A stretch of DNA of 64,000 nucleotides from Cupriavidus taiwanensis (GTDB lineage: Bacteria; Pseudomonadota; Gammaproteobacteria; Burkholderiales; Burkholderiaceae), in assembly GCF_900249755.1 (NCBI RefSeq), contig NZ_LT976853.1:2825295-2889294 (forward strand), read 5' to 3'. This document shows positions 17,742-24,511 of this stretch, piece after piece. Below the pieces are notes generated by a model. The model was not told the origin of the DNA. It was given only the letters and a program-made list of their open reading frames with translations, and did not search any database. Position numbers and translations under genes: made by a program. Numbering within the stretch: the stretch's first letter is position 1; every line of letters starts with the position of its first letter.

Positions 17742-19160
17742 ATGTCCAACTCCCAACTTGCCAAGAAAGGCGAAGCCTGGTCCGCCCGCTTCTCCGAACC
17801 GATGTCCGACCTGGTGAAGCGCTACACCGCCTCGGTGTTCTTCGACAAGCGCCTGGCCCTGTTCGACATCCAGGGCTCGCTGGCCCACGCGGCCATGCTG
17901 GCAAAGCAGGGCATCATCGCCGAGGCCGACCGCGCCGAGATCGAGCGCGGCATGGCGCAGATCCGCGGCGAGATCGAGGCCGGCAGCTTCGAATGGAAGC
18001 TGGACCTGGAAGACGTCCACCTGAATATCGAGGCGCGCCTGACCGCGCTGGTGGGCGATGCCGGCAAGCGGCTGCACACCGGCCGCTCGCGCAACGACCA
18101 GGTCGCGACCGATATCCGCCTGTGGCTGCGCAGCGAGATCGACAACATCATCGCCCTGCTGGGCGCGCTGCGTACCTCGCTGCTCGACCTGGCCGAGCAG
18201 AACGCCGCCACCATCCTGCCCGGCTTCACCCACCTGCAGGTGGCGCAGCCGGTCACCTTCGGCCACCACCTGCTGGCGTACAACGAGATGTTCACGCGCG
18301 ATGCCGAGCGCATGGCCGACTGCCGCAAGCGCGTCAACCGCCTGCCGCTGGGCGCCGCCGCGCTGGCCGGCACCAGCTACCCGATCGACCGCGAGTTCGT
18401 GGCGCAGCAGCTGGGCTTCGACGGCGTCTGCCGCAACTCGCTCGACGCGGTCTCGGACCGCGACTTCGCCATCGAATTCTGCGCCGCCGCCGCGCTGGTG
18501 ATGACCCACGTGTCGCGCTTCTCGGAAGAGCTGGTGCTGTGGATGAGCCCGCGCGTGGGCTTTATCGACATCGCCGACCGCTTCTGCACCGGCAGCTCGA
18601 TCATGCCGCAGAAGAAGAACCCGGACGTTCCCGAACTGGCGCGCGGCAAGACCGGCCGCGTCAACGGCCACCTGATCGGCCTGCTGACGCTGATGAAGGG
18701 CCAGCCGCTGGCGTACAACAAGGACAACCAGGAAGACAAGGAGCCGCTGTTCGACACGGTCGATACCGTGGTCGATACGCTGCGCATCTTCGCCGACATG
18801 GTGCCGGGCATCAGCGTCAAGCCCGAAGCAATGCGTGCCGCGGCGCTGCAGGGCTACGCCACCGCGACCGACCTGGCCGATTACCTGGTGAAGAAGGGCC
18901 TGCCCTTCCGCGACGCCCATGAAGCCGTGGCCCACGCCGTGCGCGCCTGCGACGGCCGCCAGTGCGACCTGGCCGACCTGAGCGTGGCCGAGCTGCGCGA
19001 GGTCTCCGGCCTGGGCGACAAGGCCGCGCTGATCGGCGACGACGTGCACGCGGTGCTGACGCTGGAAGGCTCGGTCGCGGCGCGCAACCATATCGGCGGC
19101 ACCGCGCCGGACCAGGTGCGCGCGGCCATCGCTGCAGCCCGCGCGGAGCTGAACAGCTGA
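17742..19160 (+). CDS. argH: Argininosuccinate lyase
   Basis: 472-residue fumarase/aspartase superfamily enzyme that splits argininosuccinate into arginine and fumarate, the last step of arginine synthesis. The superfamily signature [12 protein letters not shown] is at residues 284-295, [13 protein letters not shown] at 112-124 and the catalytic-loop histidine in GFTHLQ at 161-166. Length is normal. It is a single-gene unit: a clear intrinsic terminator follows 32 bases after the stop. Confidence 0.98.
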   Translation: MSNSQLAKKGEAWSARFSEPMSDLVKRYTASVFFDKRLALFDIQGSLAHAAMLAKQGIIAEADRAEIERGMAQIRGEIEAGSFEWKLDLEDVHLNIEARLTALVGDAGKRLHTGRSRNDQVATDIRLWLRSEIDNIIALLGALRTSLLDLAEQNAATILPGFTHLQVAQPVTFGHHLLAYNEMFTRDAERMADCRKRVNRLPLGAAALAGTSYPIDREFVAQQLGFDGVCRNSLDAVSDRDFAIEFCAAAALVMTHVSRFSEELVLWMSPRVGFIDIADRFCTGSSIMPQKKNPDVPELARGKTGRVNGHLIGLLTLMKGQPLAYNKDNQEDKEPLFDTVDTVVDTLRIFADMVPGISVKPEAMRAAALQGYATATDLADYLVKKGLPFRDAHEAVAHAVRACDGRQCDLADLSVAELREVSGLGDKAALIGDDVHAVLTLEGSVAARNHIGGTAPDQVRAAIAAARAELNS

Positions 19161-19192
19161 CCGAGCAGCGGCGATTGCCTGGCAAGCCGGCA

Positions 19193-19217
19193 ACGGGAGC
19201 GCAAGCTCCCGTTTTTG
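19193..19217 (+). terminator. Rho-independent terminator of argH
   Basis: Stem ACGGGAGC / GCTCCCGT (19193-19200 and 19205-19212) with a GCAA tetraloop, followed directly by TTTTGTTTT. Confidence 0.9.
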
Positions 19218-19386
19218 TTTTCTGCCCGCCGCGCAGCGAAAACTGTTGTGTATTGCATGAAGCCGCCGCGGCCGGGCGCCCCTACCCGGCCCGGGAAATA
19301 TCGAATCCGCGTGGCATGGCGCGCGATTGACGCAGGATAGGTGCGAAATCGCGGAAAAATGTGATGCACTGGGGATTCACCCTAAA

Positions 19387-19432
19387 GATACAGGGGCGCC
19401 TACGCCGTAGACTAACGCGCCACCCCTGTATC
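19387..19432. promoter_or_regulatory. Inverted repeat upstream of TRAP transporter genes
   Basis: Perfect 10-base arms GATACAGGGG (19387-19396) and CCCCTGTATC (19423-19432), separated by 26 bases and ending 22 bases before the dctQ-like start. The rest of 19218-19454 shows no gene. It could be an operator or an mRNA leader stem; sequence alone does not decide. Confidence 0.5.
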
Positions 19433-19454
19433 CCCCAATCCCTAGGACGATCAC

Positions 19455-20054
19455 ATGTCTTCCCTTATGAGGATCTCGCGGCTTATCGACGCCGTGAATG
19501 CTTTCATCGGGCAGTGGGCGAAATGGCTGGTCCTGCTGGCCGTACTGGTCTGCGCAGGCAACGCCATCATTCGCTACACCTTCAGCATCAGTTCCAACGC
19601 CTGGCTGGAACTGCAGTGGTATATGTTCGCCGGCGTGTTCCTGCTGGGCGCTCCCTATACCCTGCGCCGCGACGAGCACGTGCGCATCGACGTCGTCGCC
19701 GGCCGCTTCTCGGAGCGCACCCAGGTCTGGATCGATGTGTTCGGCATCCTGTTCTTCCTGCTGCCGATCTCCGCGATCATCCTCTGGCTGTCGATCCCCT
19801 ACTTCTGGCTGTCCTACGCCGGCCACGAAATGTCCGGCAATGCCGGCGGCCTGATCCGCTGGCCGGCCAAGTTCCTGATCGTGGCGGGCTTTGCCCTGAT
19901 GATCCTGCAGGGCCTGTCCGAGCTGATCAAGCGCTTTGCCTACCTGAAGGGGGAACTGCCGTTCTCTGCCTTCCGCAAGCACGCGGTCGACCCGGCGCTG
20001 GAGATCGCCGCGATCGCGCAGGCCAACCAGGCCGCCCCGTCTGAAAAACAATAA
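19455..20054 (+). CDS. TRAP transporter small membrane subunit (DctQ-like)
   Basis: 199-residue integral membrane protein with four hydrophobic segments (about 22-42, 55-75, 95-117 and 138-158) and the DctQ pattern LELQWYMFAGVFLLGAPYTLRRDEHVRIDVV. It pairs with the large DctM subunit to form the permease of a tripartite ATP-independent periplasmic transporter, driven by the ion gradient. The large subunit follows after 12 bases. The conserved sequence style suggests the mannitol/chloroaromatic-type subfamily, but substrates of these systems are poorly known. Confidence 0.93.
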   Translation: MSSLMRISRLIDAVNAFIGQWAKWLVLLAVLVCAGNAIIRYTFSISSNAWLELQWYMFAGVFLLGAPYTLRRDEHVRIDVVAGRFSERTQVWIDVFGILFFLLPISAIILWLSIPYFWLSYAGHEMSGNAGGLIRWPAKFLIVAGFALMILQGLSELIKRFAYLKGELPFSAFRKHAVDPALEIAAIAQANQAAPSEKQ

Positions 20055-20066
20055 GAGGCGCGCACG

Positions 20067-21782
20067 ATGACGCAATTCCTGATTGCGAACATGGCACCGA
20101 TCATGTTCGCCTCGCTGGTCGTATTCCTGCTGTCGGGCTTCCCGATCGCCTTTGCGCTGGCCGCCAACGGGCTGCTGTTCGCCTTCATCGGCATCGAGCT
20201 GGGGATGCTGCCGCCCGAGCTGCTGCAGGCGCTGCCGAGCCGGCTGTTCGGCATCATCGAGAACGACACGCTGCTGGCGATCCCGTTCTTCACCTTCATG
20301 GGCCTGATCCTGGAACGCTCCGGGATGGCCGAGGACCTGCTCGACACCATCGGCCAGCTGTTCGGCCCGATCCGCGGCGGCCTGGCCTACGCGGTGATCT
20401 TCGTCGGCGCGCTGCTGGCGGCGACCACCGGCGTGGTGGCGGCCTCGGTGATCTCGATGGGGCTGATCTCGCTGCCGCTGATGCTCAAGTACAAGTACGA
20501 CAAGCGGCTGGCGTCGGGCGTGATCGCGGCATCGGGCACGCTGGCGCAGATCATCCCGCCGTCGCTGGTGCTGATCGTGCTGGCCGACCAGCTCGGCCGC
20601 TCGGTGGGCGACATGTACAAGGGCGCGTTCGTGCCGGGCCTGGTGCTGACCGGCCTGTACATGCTCTACGTGCTGCTGGTCACGCTGATCAAGCCGGCCG
20701 CCGCGCCGGCGCTGCCGATCGAGGCGCGCACCTTCCGCGAGCCCAGCGGCAAGAGCGGCGCCGCTTCGGTGCTGGTGCTGACCGCGCTGGCGGTGGCGGT
20801 GGGCGTGGCGGTGGACATGCTGTACAAGCCCGAGGCCCCGCTGGACGAGCGCCTGGTGATCTCGGTGGGCGCGGCGATCCTGTTCGCCTTCGTGCTGGCG
20901 GTGATCAACAAGACGCTGAAGCTCGGGCTGCTGTCGCAGATGGCGGAGAAGGTCACGTTCGTGCTGATCCCACCGCTGGCGCTGATCTTCCTGGTGCTCG
21001 GCACCATCTTCATCGGCGTGGCCACGCCGACCGAGGGCGGCGGCATGGGCGCGCTCGGCGCCCTGATCCTGGCCATGGCCAAGCGCCGCCTCGACCTGGG
21101 CCTGACCCGGCAGGCCATGGAGGCCACGCTCAAGCTGTCGGCCTTCGTGATCTTCATCCTGATCGGCGCGCGCGTGTTCTCGCTGACGTTCTACGGCGTC
21201 GACGGCCATATCTGGGTCGAGCACCTGCTGACCGCGCTGCCTGGCGGGCAGACCGGCTTCCTGGTGGCGGTGAACGTGCTGTTCTTCCTGCTCGCGTTCT
21301 TCCTGGACTTCTTCGAACTGGCCTTTATCCTGGTGCCGCTGGTGGGGCCGGTGGCGGACAAGCTCGGCATCGACCTGATCTGGTTCGGCGTGCTGCTGGC
21401 GGTGAACATGCAGACCTCGTTCATGCACCCGCCGTTCGGCTTCTCGCTGTTCTATCTGCGCTCGGTCGCGCCGCGCGAGGTGAAGACCTCAGAGATCTAC
21501 TGGGGCGCGGTGCCGTTCGTGGTGATCCAGCTGGTGATGGTGGCGCTGATCATCATCTTCCCCGGCCTGGTCAGCACCGGCACGCAGAAGGTCCAGGACC
21601 GCAGCATCACGCGCGACCTGAACATCGACCTGGAAGGCGGCAGTCCCAAGCCCGCCGCGCCCAGCCTGTCGGTGCCGGGCCCGGGTGCCGCGCCGGCCGA
21701 GTCCGGCTCGCTCCAGTTGCCGACCCAGCCTCCGGCGGAGAGCGAATCGGCCGCGCCGCAGTTCGAGTTCGAAAAGAAGTAG
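20067..21782 (+). CDS. TRAP transporter large permease (DctM-like)
   Basis: 571-residue multi-spanning permease, longer than the usual 425-440. The family core is clear (LSGFPIAFALAANGLLFAF, IPFFTFMGLILERSGMAEDLL, ATTGVVAASVISMGLISLPLML, GVATPTEGGGMGALGALIL). The extra length comes from a central insertion of two hydrophobic segments (about residues 228-300) and a Pro/Ser/Glu-rich tail after the last helix (about 505-571) that is probably cytoplasmic and disordered. No DctP periplasmic binding protein gene lies within this window on either side, so that component must be encoded elsewhere. Confidence 0.92.
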   Translation: MTQFLIANMAPIMFASLVVFLLSGFPIAFALAANGLLFAFIGIELGMLPPELLQALPSRLFGIIENDTLLAIPFFTFMGLILERSGMAEDLLDTIGQLFGPIRGGLAYAVIFVGALLAATTGVVAASVISMGLISLPLMLKYKYDKRLASGVIAASGTLAQIIPPSLVLIVLADQLGRSVGDMYKGAFVPGLVLTGLYMLYVLLVTLIKPAAAPALPIEARTFREPSGKSGAASVLVLTALAVAVGVAVDMLYKPEAPLDERLVISVGAAILFAFVLAVINKTLKLGLLSQMAEKVTFVLIPPLALIFLVLGTIFIGVATPTEGGGMGALGALILAMAKRRLDLGLTRQAMEATLKLSAFVIFILIGARVFSLTFYGVDGHIWVEHLLTALPGGQTGFLVAVNVLFFLLAFFLDFFELAFILVPLVGPVADKLGIDLIWFGVLLAVNMQTSFMHPPFGFSLFYLRSVAPREVKTSEIYWGAVPFVVIQLVMVALIIIFPGLVSTGTQKVQDRSITRDLNIDLEGGSPKPAAPSLSVPGPGAAPAESGSLQLPTQPPAESESAAPQFEFEKK

Positions 21783-21808
21783 GACGCAGCCGGATCGCAG
21801 AGCTCCAG

Positions 21809-21833
21809 GCCCCGCAGCAATGCGGGGCTTTTT
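21809..21833 (+). terminator. Rho-independent terminator of TRAP operon
   Basis: Stem GCCCCGCA / TGCGGGGC (21809-21816, 21821-21828), GCAA loop, then TTTTTC. It ends at the 3' end of the convergent LysR gene. Confidence 0.88.
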
Positions 21834-22747
21834 CATTGCGGCATGGCATGGCCCGCGCCGCCGGCAGCCAGGCATTGCACCAGGAAGTCGACGGTCGCCC
21901 GCACCGCCGGCAACTGCCCGCGCCGCGCCGGCAGCAGCAGCGTGGTGGTCACGCTGCCGGCGGTCCAGTGCGGCAGCACGCGCACCAGTTGCCCGGCCGC
22001 CAGCGCCGCGCGGCACAGCTCGTACGGCAGCGGCACGATACCCAGGCCCGCCTCGGCGGCGCCGAGCAGCACGGTCGATTCGTTCACGGTCATGCGGGGC
22101 GCCGGCGTGGCTTCGGCACGCGCACCCTGCGGCCCCCACAGCCGCCACGTGCCTGCGCTGGCCGCGGTCAGCAGCCCGTCGTGGCCGCACAGCTGCGCGG
22201 GCGATTCCGGCGTGCCGCGCCCAGCCAGGTAGCCGGGCGACGCCACCAGCACGATGTCCTCGACGGCAAGCTGCCGCTGCACCAGCCCGGAGTCCGGCAG
22301 CGGCGCGAAATGGCTGCGCACGGCGATATCGAAGCCTTCCTGCACCAGGTCGACCATCCGGTCCGATACCTCCAGCTGCACGTGCAGGCGCGGATAGGCG
22401 CGCGCCAGCGCCGGCAGGTGCGGCGCCAGGTAGCGCTGCGCGGTGGGCACCGCGGCCGTGATCCGCACCGTGCCGCTGGGCTCGGCCACGCGCCGCTGCA
22501 CCGCCTCTTGCGCGGCCTCGGCTTCGATCAGCGCGGCGTGCGCGTGGTCGTAGAAGTCGCGGCCGGCATCGGTCAGCGTAAAGCTGCGTGAGCTGCGGTA
22601 CAGCAGCCGCGCCTGCAGCGCCTGCTCCAGTTCGGCCACGCGCTTGCTGACCGTGGACTTGGGCACGCCCAGCGCCCGCCCCGCGGCGGCAAAGCCGCCA
22701 TGTGTCACGGCGACGACGAAGAAGCGCAGGTCGTTGAGGTTGATCAT
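21833..22747 (-). CDS. LysR-family transcriptional regulator
   Basis: 304-residue regulator with an N-terminal winged helix-turn-helix (LRFFVVAVTHGGFAAAGRALGVPKSTVSKRVAELEQAL, residues 6-43) and a C-terminal periplasmic-binding-like effector domain (from about 90; VRITAAVPTAQRYLAPHLP, DIAVRSHFAPLPDSGLV, GLGIVPLPYELC). I start at the ATG giving MINLNDLRFF; a TTG three codons earlier is unlikely. Divergent from a glutathione S-transferase gene across 126 bases that carry repeated half-sites, the usual layout for a LysR regulator and its target. Confidence 0.94.
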   Translation of the reverse strand: MINLNDLRFFVVAVTHGGFAAAGRALGVPKSTVSKRVAELEQALQARLLYRSSRSFTLTDAGRDFYDHAHAALIEAEAAQEAVQRRVAEPSGTVRITAAVPTAQRYLAPHLPALARAYPRLHVQLEVSDRMVDLVQEGFDIAVRSHFAPLPDSGLVQRQLAVEDIVLVASPGYLAGRGTPESPAQLCGHDGLLTAASAGTWRLWGPQGARAEATPAPRMTVNESTVLLGAAEAGLGIVPLPYELCRAALAAGQLVRVLPHWTAGSVTTTLLLPARRGQLPAVRATVDFLVQCLAAGGAGHAMPQ

Positions 22748-22752
22748 GGCTG

Positions 22753-22817
22753 GCAAAGTCTATGTATGTGGACGATAGGTCGGATTTTTGCCTACTACTC
22801 ACGCAAAGTCCATACAT
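22753..22817. promoter_or_regulatory. Candidate LysR operator between regulator and GST gene
   Basis: GCAAAGTC occurs twice in the same orientation (22753-22760 and 22803-22810), 50 bases apart. In addition ATGTATGTGGAC (22762-22773) and GTCCATACAT (22808-22817) form an imperfect inverted repeat with a two-base bulge. Two such sites about five helical turns apart fit LysR binding. Confidence 0.5.
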
Positions 22818-22873
22818 CTACAGTTCACCTGTGCCCGATCGGCGGGCCCTGACCGAATCCAGGAGAACTACCC

Positions 22874-23569
22874 ATGTCTACCCCCACCCTCTTTTACGGC
22901 GTTCCCTCCGGCTGCTCGTTCGGCTCGATCGTGGCGCTGGAATGGCTTGGCCAGCCCTATCGCCTGAGCCGCATCGACATGCCCGAAGTGGTGACCAGCG
23001 CTGCCTACCGCCAGATCAACCCGGTCGGCGAAACCCCGACGCTGATGGACGCCCAGGGCAATTTCGTCAGCGAAAGCATGGCGATCCTGAACCACATCGG
23101 CGCGCGCGGCATCGAGCGAAAAATTGGCTTTGCCCAGGGCACGCGCGATTTCGACCGGCTCAACCAGCAACTGGCCTACCTCAACACCAGCTACTTCGGC
23201 GCCTTTGCCCCGCTCTGGCACGCGCTGGAGGGCGTGGACGAGGCCGACCGCCCGGCGCTGGTCCGCTACGGCACGGAGCAAGTCCGCCATGTGCACCAGG
23301 AACTCGAAGCCATGCTGGGCGCGCAGCCGTGGCTGCTGGGTGACCACCGCACCGTGGCCGACGCCTACTTCAGCGGCATCGCGCGCTGGTCGAAGTACCA
23401 CAAGGTGCTGAACCTCGAGGACTTCCCGAACCTGCAGCGCCTTTACAACCAGCTCGAAGCCGATCCGGCGGTGCGCTTTGCCCACGCCATCGAGCGGCAA
23501 GCGCCGGCGCAAAGCTCGGGCGGCTTCCAGGGGCACGTTGCGCTGGCAGACGTGCTGGCGCTGCGCTGA
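22874..23569 (+). CDS. Glutathione S-transferase family protein
   Basis: 231-residue cytosolic GST. The N-terminal thioredoxin-like domain has SGCSFGSIVALEWLGQPY at 12-29 (Ser and Cys where the catalytic residue of beta-class enzymes sits), NPVGETPTLMD with the cis-proline near residue 54, and SESMAI near 66. The C-terminal helical domain has WLLGDHRTVADAYFSGI, the usual N-capping motif. Its natural substrate is unknown. AGGAGAACTACCC precedes the ATG. Likely controlled by the divergent LysR protein. Confidence 0.93.
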   Translation: MSTPTLFYGVPSGCSFGSIVALEWLGQPYRLSRIDMPEVVTSAAYRQINPVGETPTLMDAQGNFVSESMAILNHIGARGIERKIGFAQGTRDFDRLNQQLAYLNTSYFGAFAPLWHALEGVDEADRPALVRYGTEQVRHVHQELEAMLGAQPWLLGDHRTVADAYFSGIARWSKYHKVLNLEDFPNLQRLYNQLEADPAVRFAHAIERQAPAQSSGGFQGHVALADVLALR

Positions 23570-23763
23570 CGCGCCAGCGCAGCGGCGTCGCGGCGAGGCA
23601 ACCTGCGCAATTGCGAATCGGCTCATCGACCAGCGGGCCGGCACGGCCCAGACTGTTTCCTGCATTCAGCCCATGAACAGGAGAACGTCATGCCGAACAC
23701 CCATTGCGCGGGGCGCCCCGCGACCCCGATCTACTGCCTGCCATCGATACGTGACTGCCGTAG

Positions 23764-23781
23764 TGATAACAATGCTATCAT
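23764..23781 (+). promoter_or_regulatory. Operator/promoter of toxin-antitoxin genes
   Basis: TGATA (23764-23768) and TATCA (23776-23780) form an inverted repeat; the right arm overlaps a -10-like TATCAT (23776-23781). This AT-rich island sits 29 bases before the antitoxin start, where autorepression by the ribbon-helix-helix antitoxin would be expected. Confidence 0.5.
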
Positions 23782-23809
23782 CACTCCATCCAACGGTGAG
23801 GAGTTCAAG

Positions 23810-24046
23810 ATGGCAACCCTACTGGTTCGTGGCATCGATGAAGCACTGGTCCAGCGCCTGCGCGAGCAGGCCGCCGCCAACGGCCGCAGCGCCGAGGCCG
23901 AACACCGCGCCATCCTGGCGCAGGCGCTGGGCGGCACGGCCCGGCGCAGCTTTGCCGAAGTCCTGGCCGGCATGCCGGACGTCGGCCAGGACGCCGACTT
24001 CGAACGCATCCAGGATACGGGCGAGGCGCCGCGTGTATTTGATTGA
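23810..24046 (+). CDS. FitA/VapB-type antitoxin, ribbon-helix-helix
   Basis: 78-residue protein starting MATLLVRGIDEALVQRLREQAAANGRS, the beta strand plus two helices of an Arc/MetJ fold as in FitA of Neisseria. The C-terminal part (FAEVLAGMPDVGQDADFERIQD) would bind the PIN toxin. I choose the ATG at 23810 because GGTGAGGAG precedes it and it lies after the probable promoter. An in-frame ATG at 23690, also with an AGGAG-like site, would add 40 residues with no domain; I judge it non-coding. Its stop overlaps the toxin start by 14 bases. Confidence 0.88.
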   Translation: MATLLVRGIDEALVQRLREQAAANGRSAEAEHRAILAQALGGTARRSFAEVLAGMPDVGQDADFERIQDTGEAPRVFD

Positions 24047-24449
24047 TACCAACGTCATCAGCGAGACCCGCAAGCGGGAGCGCGCCAACCCCGGCGTCCG
24101 TGCATTCTTCCGGGAGGCGGCGCGCGAAGGGGCCGCGCTCTACCTGTCGGCGCTGACCGTGGGCGAACTCCAGCGCGGCGTGGCACTGATCCGCCATCGC
24201 GGCGACGCGGTGCAGGCGGCGCTGCTGGAGCGCTGGCTGGCCAATGTGCTGGAGGATTTCGGCCGGCAGGTGCTGCCGGTCGATGCCGAGGTCGCGCAGG
24301 TGTGGGGCCAGCTGCGCGCCGGACGGCCGGAGCACGCGCTGGACAAGTTCATCGCCGCCACCGCGCTGATCCACCGCCTCACCGTTGTCACCCGCAATGT
24401 CGCAGACTTCCGCGGCACGGGTGCGATGGTGATGAATCCGTTCAGCTAG
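24033..24449 (+). CDS. FitB/VapC-type PIN-domain toxin ribonuclease
   Basis: 138-residue PIN-domain protein with the four acidic metal ligands in place: Asp5 (YLIDTNVIS), Glu45 (LTVGELQRG), Asp104 (ALDKFIAATA) and Asp125 (RNVADF). Such toxins cleave RNA and are held inactive by the cognate antitoxin. The start is a GTG inside the end of the antitoxin gene, giving translational coupling. No frameshift or ligand loss is visible, so the pair should be functional. Chromosomal pairs like this are often acquired, but neighbouring GC content looks the same. Confidence 0.92.
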   Translation: MYLIDTNVISETRKRERANPGVRAFFREAAREGAALYLSALTVGELQRGVALIRHRGDAVQAALLERWLANVLEDFGRQVLPVDAEVAQVWGQLRAGRPEHALDKFIAATALIHRLTVVTRNVADFRGTGAMVMNPFS

Positions 24450-24451
24450 GA

Positions 24452-24483
24452 CAAAAAGAAAGGGCCCCGCCGTGGCGGGGCCC
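24452..24483 (-). terminator. Terminator between toxin gene and decarboxylase gene
   Basis: Ten-base perfect stem GGGCCCCGCC / GGCGGGGCCC (24462-24471, 24474-24483). On the minus strand it is followed by TTTCTTTTTG, so it is best placed to end the decarboxylase transcript; for the plus strand only CTTA follows. Confidence 0.8.
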
Positions 24484-24511
24484 CTTATGCATCGGCAAAG
24501 CCGGCCGGCGC

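Noticed and set aside
23690..23809. Upstream extension of the antitoxin from an ATG with AGGAG-like site
   Set aside because: The added 40 residues have no antitoxin homology, and the predicted promoter and operator lie inside this stretch.
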